Positions 56,542 through 64,000 of a DNA stretch of 64,000 bases are shown here, piece by piece. Below the pieces are notes generated by a model. That model was not told the origin of the DNA and ran no database searches. It saw only the letters and a program-made list of their open reading frames with translations. Numbering within the stretch: the stretch's first letter is position 1; every line of letters begins with the position of its first letter. Origin of the DNA: Quercus robur (taxonomy: Eukaryota > Streptophyta > Magnoliopsida > Fagales > Fagaceae); contig NC_065542.1 of assembly GCF_932294415.1 (NCBI RefSeq), positions 45,783,942-45,847,941 on the forward strand. The letters run 5' to 3'. The translations under genes and the position numbers were made by a program.

Positions 56542-57776
56542 TTATGATGCTGCTGAGGACATCAAGTGTTCTCTTCGCCATTTGAAATATGTCAACAGCT
56601 CATTGCGATCGCGAAGGCTTTCTTTAATGGCTGGAATTTCATTGAAGTTTTTGATCCATGCCTGTAAGCGAGGGAAGCTATCAGCTTCCAACACTTTGAC
56701 CCCAGCTGCTTCTTGAAAGATTTCCAGCAAGCAAGCTATCCATCCAAACGCTAAGTCAGCCAGTCCTATGTCACTGCCACCGAAAAACTTCTTCTCTCCA
56801 AGACCATGCTCTTCTAGGATTCCCAGAAGTTCTTTCACTTCTTCTGTTGCTTTCACTTGTTCTTGTCCACCAGTTATAAAGAAGCCAAACAAGTTGTAGG
56901 TCTAAATCACTCAAAAAGTATCCAATTAGAGCGGGTAACATCTCCATCTTATTATCTAAGTCTAGAAAAAATGTTCAAAGTTTGTTTTGTTCAGTTTATA
57001 ATAGTTAGATTAATCAAATTTATGTGAGTTCTGGTTAATTTAACAGTAAAATATTTTCTCTTCTAATAAGAAATTTAGGTTTGAATCTGCCTATATATAC
57101 TAAAAATCAATGTCTAAAAATTATTACAGAATTGATACTATAAATTTAAATCCTATCATATCATGTTTATATAAACAAATAAAAAATCAAATATACCAAA
57201 AAGAAAAAGAAAAAGAAAAGACAATCACCCTTTTTTATTCTCCTCTTATTTTTTCATCTTTAGTTAATTGACATTTACAAATCAAGCAAATACTTTTAAA
57301 CTTTCACATGTATAAATGAAAAGTTAAAAAAAAATACTAACAATTAAGGAGAACAAAGTTGTTGGTGAAATTATATCAAAAAAAGAAAAGAAAAGAAAGG
57401 TTGTAGGTCTGATTTTATGCAATGCAAGAATAAACATAATAATTAATTAGTGATGCATAATTACCTTATCCTCTCCAAACTTTGCCCAAAACCGAGCCAC
57501 AGCTCTCTCGTGAGGATCATCTGGAAGCAAGGGGTTCTGTGGCCAAGTCTCATCAATATACTCAAGGATGAAAATGGATTCTGCGATGGGTTTCCCACCA
57601 TGAATAAGTACAGGAACCTTCTTATGGACTGGGTTGTACTTCAAAAGCATATCACTCTTGTTGAATATTACATCCTGTTCTACATATTCATATTTGATAC
57701 CCTTGAGTTTCAGTGCCCATATAACTCGATGAACATATATACTTGGCCAGAATCCTAGTAGCTTTACTTCTTCCAT
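56542..57776 (-). CDS. Tau-class glutathione S-transferase, two exons (GST4)
   Basis: Exon 1 is 57465-57776 (104 codons from the ATG at 57776), donor AAG/GTAATT; exon 2 is 56542-56901, acceptor TTTAG/ACC; the phase-0 intron is 563 bp. Product 223 aa. Canonical tau active-site context LLGFWPS with Ser12, cis-Pro [13 protein letters not shown] pair (66-67) in [17 protein letters not shown], and C-domain [31 protein letters not shown] and [19 protein letters not shown]. It has one extra residue relative to GST1 (VEQDVIFNK against VEEDIYNK). Same orientation, intron position and 3' flank as GST1, so the two are tandem duplicates pushed 27 kb apart by insertions. No defect seen. Expected role: glutathione conjugation or peroxide/herbicide detoxification in the cytosol. 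Confidence 0.93.
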
Positions 57777-57828
57777 AGATAGATTTTCTTAATTTTCTTC
57801 CAACGTTGTGGGGAAGGGAGGCCTTATC

Positions 57829-58168
57829 TAATTTTTTTTTTTTTGATACCTGATAAACATAATATATTGATGGAGAAAAATAACAAAGAGGCTAAGCCAC
57901 CATAGAGTTCATACAAAGATTATAGACATGCATAAGGAACCTAGTAGACCAAATTGCAAGCTGTAATACATGGGGTATGATAACTTTAGGTACACAAAAC
58001 AAAATAGCAGTCATTCCCTGATGCATCAGCTGCCTAGTGTCCGAGACAAAAGTCTGCTCCTGCCAAGTTGGTACTCTAGCATAGTTAAACAGTTGGACTG
58101 ATCTTTTGCAATCAAAATGATGAGCCTGCTTAGATTGACTTCCTTTGCTTTGAATTGTATACAACTTG
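57829..58168 (-). mobile_element. Probable retroposon insertion in the GST4 promoter
   Basis: A T run at 57829-57844 (a poly-A tail if read on the minus strand) heads a 320-bp segment absent from the GST1 and GST2 promoters. The segment is open in one minus frame (57892-58164), but I recognise no product. The GST promoter word GTTGATAATGTGGGCC resumes at about 58172. Target duplication not identified. Confidence 0.5.
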
Positions 58169-58289
58169 GAGTAAAGGGAAGTTGATAATGTGGGCCATGT
58201 GGCTCACATTATTGGCTTTAAAAAAAAAAATAAATTCATTTTATATTTTTATTTTATTAACATGATGGGCTCTTTTCCCATGTGAGATT

Positions 58290-59620
58290 CTCAGACCCTA
58301 GATTAGGATAAAATTTGTTTTTTATTAAAGTAGTTGTCATGTTTGACTGCACTTAGATAGGTCCAATATGGTGTAAACAGATATATTTGATCATGTATGT
58401 TAATCAAATAATAAAAAAAAAAATCCTCCGCCCCTTCCTTCATTGACTTGATACATCTGAATGGCTGCTTAGTGTTGTTGTTACAACTTTCATCTTTTTG
58501 TTTTTTTGTTTAAACTTTTTTTCATAGATCTAACTTTAGTTTTTTTTAAAAATAAGCTAATTTTAAATTTTTTTTGTTCCACATATTATAAATAAATTAT
58601 TAAATAAACTGTATTTAAATGCATTAATTTCATGGTGCATAAGAAGCAAGCATGGAAGATATAGATCCTATCAATTAACAAAGTATTTATTTTTTTAATT
58701 TATAACTTGAGATTTTTGGAAGAGGGATCCAACAGCTAAGTGAGATGACAATAGAAAATTCGAGCTTAAATCCAATTTTTTTTTTTTCATTTATTTATTC
58801 TATTCTATTTTCTTGGAAATTAGTATTTTGATTTTCTGAACAAGGTACTTGAATTCAATTTTTCAAAAAAAAAAAAAACTTGAATGCAGGCGGCATGTAT
58901 ACCAGATCCGAACTTAATCGAAGAAAGAATCTTGATTGGCCCAAGAAATATATAAGTATGTGCTAGAAATGGGCTAAAACCAATTGGCCCAAAAACCAAG
59001 CCCAATAACTTAAATGGGCACAACATGCCTTCAAGTTCAAACTAGTACATTAGCTGCTTCGGTTGATAATGTGGAGAACTTCTATTCAATATTTCAATCT
59101 TGGAACAACATGCAGATTTAAGTTGTTTGTTTCATTGCATCCAGGCTCATCTCCACTTCTTGATCTCTCTTAAATATATATATATATATATATATTTTTT
59201 TTTTTCATTCAATTTCTCGATAATTTGTTTTGTCATTTGGTTTTCGGTTTTTGCTTAAGTAGTTCTTTTTTATTTTATTTATTTTTTAAATTTAACATTT
59301 AAGAAAAAATGTTAGTTTTGTACTACTATTACAAGGTCTAGCAAGGATAAAGTTTCTGTTCAGTGTCCTATAGTTCACTAGATCTAAAGAGGATACGAGA
59401 CTAACATGTTTTTCAAATTGGATTCAAAATTGGACATGGGTCATATCTAAATTGCATTCACTGTTTCAATGCAATGAACATGAGTCATACCTGTCTACCA
59501 ATATTGTTATTTATGATTCATGAATGAGAAAGAAAGAATTATTAATTTTTATTTTAAAATTATTAATTATTCAAATTAAATTTTATTAAAATATACTAAT
59601 AAAGTAGTCACATGCATTTT
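58290..59620. repeat. GST4 upstream region, duplicated block
   Basis: Matches 45400-46270 (GST3) and, in its distal part, 36310-38430. It contains the shared poly-A micro-insertion near 58855-58876. No gene of its own; the short minus open frame 58820-59026 is part of the repeat. Confidence 0.8.
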
Positions 59621-60438
59621 TAGTCCTCACAATTTATAGAATGATCATTTTGTCTATTATGATATCTCAGGAACATGTGGGTTTCAGTTAACATAATTAG
59701 TGAAATCACTTGTTGTTGAATAAGAGATTTGAAGTTTGATCCTCACCTGCATCAGAAACTAATTGGTGTCTTGATTTAACGATAAAGAGTAATCATTAAA
59801 AGCCATTTTGCATTGAATAGAAAGTATAAGAGGTCTATTTGAAATTAAGCCAAACTTGAGGAGCCATTTTGCATTTTATCAAATGCCAAAGTCATGAGTC
59901 TACTAATCAAGAATTGAGATTGAGAAGGATTCAAAACTTTTCTTTTAAGAATTTATGTTGAGAAGGAAGAACAGGTTGGTTAGGGATTCAAGTTTCAGAT
60001 ATAGGGTGTTGGGTTGGGCCAATCCAAACCCGTCCCATGGCCATAACTACTCTTATCCTGAAGCCTAATGGGGAGAATGCGGTAGTTTAGAGTGAGAGTT
60101 GGTAGTTGGAATCAACCCCTACTACTTTTTATAAATTGTTACTCAAAATCATAAGTTCATAACCCATGGGAGACTGTAATACAATTTCATATAGGAAAAC
60201 TAGTTCTCGACCCACACTGATATAATAAATCCTGTGCACATGAAATAATGATGACAAACCAATAATGAGACTATCTGCTTCATTCTCTAACCTTTATTGT
60301 ATTCTAACTAATTTGGTATTTGACACATACAAAATATTATTTCATGAAAGAAAAATGCAAAATATTAATGCCCATGTTGCCTACGTTAAGTTGAAAATAA
60401 TTATTGCAAGGCATGACGAAATAATAATATATTATTAA
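59621..60438. other. Intergenic, nothing recognised
   Basis: AT-rich sequence; around 60010-60040 a GGGTTGGGCCAATCC-type word. No gene or element edge found. Confidence 0.4.
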
Positions 60439-61036
60439 TGTTAGTGATCGTGGTGATTCTACTTCAGAGAAGTTAAAGCAAGTTACAAATGGTTGATTTG
60501 TATTTAGTCTTGGGTTGATTGCATCGTAGGCGCAAGGTTGAAGATGACTAAATTTGGGGATGACCATTGGTTTTACATCCAGGTGCAACGCACCGTTTCA
60601 CTAATAATAGAAGTGCAACGCATCGTTTTCACTTAGGAAGGAACGCACCTTTTATGTATTTGATATTTAAGCTTCAGGAGGTAGAACGATGTCATTTAAG
60701 AGTTGAGCAGAGTTTCAGTTGTATTGGCGCGAAGTCTCTGTCAGTTTGGGAGTTAGTTAGCTTTCCTAATTTCACGGAATTGATCTGTATAATTAGGATC
60801 AATTCTGTTATTCAATATCTTAGGCAGGTTACATTATATATATGGTTGTACTCTCAGTTTATTCATTAAGCAAGAAAATCTATTTCTCATTCTCTCTCTT
60901 TTCTCTCTCTCTCTCTCTCTCTCTGTTACTCCTTTCTTTCTCTAAAGTTTTCTCTTCACACAAACAAATCTTAGTCTTAGTCAAATTACTCTTTAACACT
61001 GAGATTGTACTTTACAATCCTTTAAGAAAATCTTCA
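60439..61036 (+). mobile_element. Putative 5' LTR of a Copia-type element
   Basis: The right edge is firm: ...AATCTTCA followed by the primer-binding site TGGTATCAGAGC (61037-61048). The left edge is a guess (TGTTAGTGATCG at about 60439). It contains a CT microsatellite near 60895-60924 and TATATATATGG near 60836. No second LTR lies within the window, so 5' LTR status rests on the PBS. Confidence 0.55.
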
Positions 61037-61890
61037 TGGTATCAGAGCCTGAGATTCCTATACAAAACTCAACAAAGGCAGCCACAAACTCAACAGCGGC
61101 ATCGTCTTCTTCCACAAGTGCAAGCTCATCAACATTTGCTAATTCTTCAATGAATGTGATGAATCAACCACTTCTTCTTCTCTCGAATATGTCAAATATG
61201 ATGACAGTCAAGTTGGATAATACCAGCTATATCGTGTGGAAACATCAAATTACAATGATTCTAGAAACTTATTCTCTGTATGAATTGCTTGAAGAACCAC
61301 AATTGGCTCCAGAGAAATTTCTTAAGGATCTTAGTGGAGCTTACACTGCAATTGTGAATCTAGAATATACACTCTGGAGATCTAAAGAGAAGGCCTTACT
61401 AACCTTCATCAGCTCCACTCTCTCACCATCAATTTTGTCTCTCACTGTTGGATGTGCTTCTGCATTGGAAGTTTGGAAGGTTCTGGAGAATAGGTTCTCT
61501 TCAATCTCTAGGTCTCATGTGATGAACCTAAAGGGAGAGCTTCATAATCTTAAGAAAGGTGTTGATTCTGTGGATGCTTATCTGAGGAAAATCAAAGTTG
61601 TGAGGGATAAGTTACTAGCAGTTGGAGTAATTTTAGATGATGAGGAGTTGCTTCATATAACACTCAAGGGTTTGCCAAAGGAATACAATGCTTTCAGGTT
61701 AGCAATAAGGACCATAAGCACACCATTAAGCTTTGATGAATTGTCAACTATGCTCAATGGTGAAGAGGAATCCTTAAATGAAGGGTTAGATACTAAAGAT
61801 TCAATTTTTGCATTGGCTGATACTGCTACTCCAAGGCCTGGTGGTGAAGAGGAATCCTTAAATGAAGGGTTAGATACTGAGGTTTTGTAG
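61036..61890 (+). CDS. Copia-type Gag-like protein, stand-alone ORF
   Basis: Uninterrupted 284-residue frame whose ATG (61036) overlaps the primer-binding site, so the protein begins MVSEPEIP. A Ser/Thr/Ala-rich start is followed by the copia-type gag fold (UBN2/Retrotran_gag): VKLDNTSYIVWKHQITMILE, LYELLEE, LWRSKEKALLTFISSTLSPS, ALEVWKVLENRFSS and MNLKGELHNLKKGVDSVDAY, then LDDEELLHITLKGLPKEYNA. The usual CCHC knuckle is absent and no protease, integrase or RT follows. The last part is an in-frame duplication: 36 identical bp at 61759-61794 and 61843-61878 (GEEESLNEGLDT twice, 28 codons apart), with the stop nine bases later. Either a truncated element or a gag-only derivative. Confidence 0.8.
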   Translation: MVSEPEIPIQNSTKAATNSTAASSSSTSASSSTFANSSMNVMNQPLLLLSNMSNMMTVKLDNTSYIVWKHQITMILETYSLYELLEEPQLAPEKFLKDLSGAYTAIVNLEYTLWRSKEKALLTFISSTLSPSILSLTVGCASALEVWKVLENRFSSISRSHVMNLKGELHNLKKGVDSVDAYLRKIKVVRDKLLAVGVILDDEELLHITLKGLPKEYNAFRLAIRTISTPLSFDELSTMLNGEEESLNEGLDTKDSIFALADTATPRPGGEEESLNEGLDTEVL

Positions 61891-63020
61891 TTCTATTTTA
61901 AAGATCAATGAACACTAGCCTTTTTAGATATTGAATATAGACTTCCAAAGATATGCTTGCTATTTTTCTACTTGAAATTTCCAATATTGTATGAAACTGG
62001 TACTTCTCTTTAAGAAGGTGAATGAACAACTAGTTAAGAAAAGACAAAACTTGGCCTTAAGCAAGAGAAGATTGTTGAACCATTCAAAAGGAATTCATAA
62101 GGATAAATATTTAATACTCACAAATAAGGATAAATACAATATTAATAAATGCAATTATTTCATTCCATATATGAGCTCCTTAACATTTGGCACATACATA
62201 GTAGTTAATAGCACAAAAACTTAAAAAGTATAATATCATAGGTATTAGATTTATATTCGTAAAGAAAACAAAAATCTACTACAATTTTAAACTTATCTAT
62301 AAATACTATGTTAGGAACCCATGAGTAGAACTCACATTTGAAAACCAGCTTGCAAGGGAAGGGTGTCATAGTGCTTATAAACATATGGTTAAGCCTATAT
62401 TTAATCTATATGGGACACTAGGATCATAACATACTATATAACCGAAGTCATGGACTTTTTGTTAACTTCATGAGACTTTGGCACATCAATTTGTCAAGTC
62501 TAACAAATTTACACCTTAGTTATTTATTTAATTATTATTTTTAACGTTTATTTCCAACTCCCTGTTGCCCCGATTTTTTTTTTTTTACCATTCTTTCTCT
62601 CCATCCCCAACCTACAAAGTCGATCACTTCCCCTCCCTCAACTCAGCCAAAACCCACATTGAATTCATCATTCTCTCAAGACCCAACCAAAAGATGCAGA
62701 GAAAGATAAGTAAAAATCCAATATGGGTCTAACTCCTTCGTTGAAAACACACTCTATACCTCCTCTTCTGCTTCTTTTAAATCTCAAAGTCTCTTCGTCT
62801 TCTTCTTCTTCAAAAACAAAGTTAGGATTTTTTTTTTTTTTTTTTAAATTTTTTTTAAGGCTGAGATCAGTTAGTTGTTGAGTCCGATCATCTTTCTTTG
62901 TGAGCTTATTAGCAATGTCTTTGATATAGACCATTAATATAGATCTGCTGTATTGCTCAAACTTTGATTTTGTTTTATGCCTAAAACTATTTGGAAAATT
63001 AAAAGAAGAGGAAATTTAGT

Positions 63021-63054
<34 letters not shown>

Positions 63055-63393
63055 GTTTATATTTCTTTGATATGTTAGTAATTGTGGCCATTTTGGCCTA
63101 TTTTGGTGCATTTTGGCCGAAATTAAATGAAGCTAGCTTTTAAGAAAGAAAAAAAGAGTAAAAGAAAAAGAAGAAATTTGTAGCTATGGATTGTGCTGGA
63201 CAAAGTTGCAGTAAATTTTGCAAACCTTTTTACAAGATTATATATGAACCACACAGAAAGTTAAATTAATTGACAGTTAAAAAAGAAAAAGAAAAAGAGG
63301 ATGAATACAAAGTTATTTCAACAACCATGTTTTGCCTCTTCTTCATTTAAAAAAAAAAAGAAAAGAAAAAAAAAAGACTTACATTGGAGGCTT

Positions 63394-63398
<5 letters not shown>
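61891..63398. other. Intergenic with poly-T runs, no gene
   Basis: No pol sequence follows the gag-like ORF. Poly-T runs lie near 62573-62586, 62829-62845 and 63020-63051. The minus frame at 62668-62934 is Lys/Glu-rich low complexity without similarity. Confidence 0.5.
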
Positions 63399-63429
<31 letters not shown>

Positions 63430-63690
63430 GAGAATCAAATCAACACGATGTATTAAAAAAGCTGAGCAAAACTAGCCAAAATTGGCCAAGAGAATAGAAT
63501 TTATGTGTGTTGGAACATCCTCCATCCACACCATAAGACATGACTAACATGTTTAGTAAGGTTATGAGCAACTAAGTTACCATGTCTATAAATATAAGAA
63601 AAGCAATCAAAAGAAAAAGAAGCCAACAAAATTTTGGCCTCAGCCTCATGTCACAACTAGGCTACTTCTTCCCATAAATCAATAACCCAC
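63399..63690 (-). mobile_element. LINE 3' end with poly-A tail
   Basis: T run 63399-63428 on the plus strand is the poly-A tail. Reading into it on the minus strand, RNase H C-terminal sequence is recognisable (ILLASFSFDCFSYIYRHGNL, VAHNLTKHV, VVWMEDVPTHIYS) with stops. It is only the last ~260 bp of an element. Confidence 0.75.
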
Positions 63691-64000
63691 TAAAATACAT
63701 TTACTATTTTATTTGTTCATTTTAATGTTTCATTAGTTTTGGTGGACAATGGCATTTTACTTGATGTGTTTCATATTTGTTTGCTAACAAAACACTCCCT
63801 TTTCTTTTATTTTTTTTATTTTTTATTTATAAATGCTACGTCTACAATACTTTCTCAACACTTTTTATAACAAAATATATGTGTTAAGTTTTTATTGGTT
63901 CTAATTTGAATCCACAACTTAAATTATGTTTTTGCCCACTCATAACAACCTACCACTTAGAATTTATTATAAAAGTGTTGGGAAAATATTATGGACAACA
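63691..64000. other. Window end, nothing recognised
   Basis: AT-rich sequence without gene or repeat edge. Confidence 0.4.

Noticed and set aside
62668-62934. Lys/Glu-rich open frame on the minus strand
   Set aside because: Low-complexity codons from poly-T and TTC runs; no recognisable protein.

Overview
This window looks like nuclear DNA of a woody-type eudicot. It is AT-rich, has long homopolymer and (GA)n/(TA)n runs, carries single-exon and intron-containing plant genes with GT-AG introns, and is filled with nested plant transposons. The gene complement (DREB2, PPR, thymidine kinase, tau-class GST, ALE2-like receptor kinase) is ordinary for a dicot. A Fagales tree would fit, but I cannot prove the species from the sequence alone. 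Nothing bacterial, viral or organellar is present, and no CRISPR or operon-like system was found.

Layout. 0.5-2.4 kb: an intact DREB2-type AP2/ERF transcription factor gene on the minus strand, with a triplicated 3' flank, a duplicated leader, a (GA)n tract and a TATA box. 4.8-6.5 kb: a decayed ALE2-like receptor kinase. 7.4-8.6 kb: a tRNA-derived SINE and an eroded Gypsy remnant. 8.7-12.6 kb: the first two exons of a TK1-type thymidine kinase, with a broken PPR gene in the intervening intron; the later TK exons are absent. 13-15.1 kb: a hAT element and an orphan second copy of the DREB2 promoter. 15.5-16 kb: remnants of a P-class PPR gene.

17.1-25.45 kb: a second copy of the TK-exon-2/PPR-tail segment (8.76-10.8 kb), blown up from 2 to 8.4 kb by a Copia element with LTRs and target-site duplication and by a Helitron that itself holds a solo LTR. 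Because the unexpanded copy is also present, the insertion points can be read to the base. 25.45-27.4 kb: a truncated Copia 3' end, then a second SINE split by a hAT element.

28-58 kb: a tau-class GST cluster on the minus strand. Two genes look complete (28.1-29.2 and 56.5-57.8 kb, two exons each). Two are wrecks with only exon 1 (40.0-40.3 and 42.8-45.3 kb), cut by related solo LTRs, a hAT element and a MULE. The GST flanks also hold a foldback MULE, a Pack-type PIF/Harbinger element that has picked up pieces of two unrelated genes (4CL-like and BSD-domain), three Helitrons of one family, and a nearly full-length but dead L1-type LINE (48.9-52.7 kb). 60-64 kb: a Copia-type gag-only ORF directly behind a primer-binding site, and a LINE tail.

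Functionally, the window offers one stress-response transcription factor gene and two detoxification genes that are probably expressed. They are independent plant genes rather than a pathway. Most of the interest lies in the transposon archaeology and in duplicated promoter or gene fragments. No new biological system could be demonstrated.
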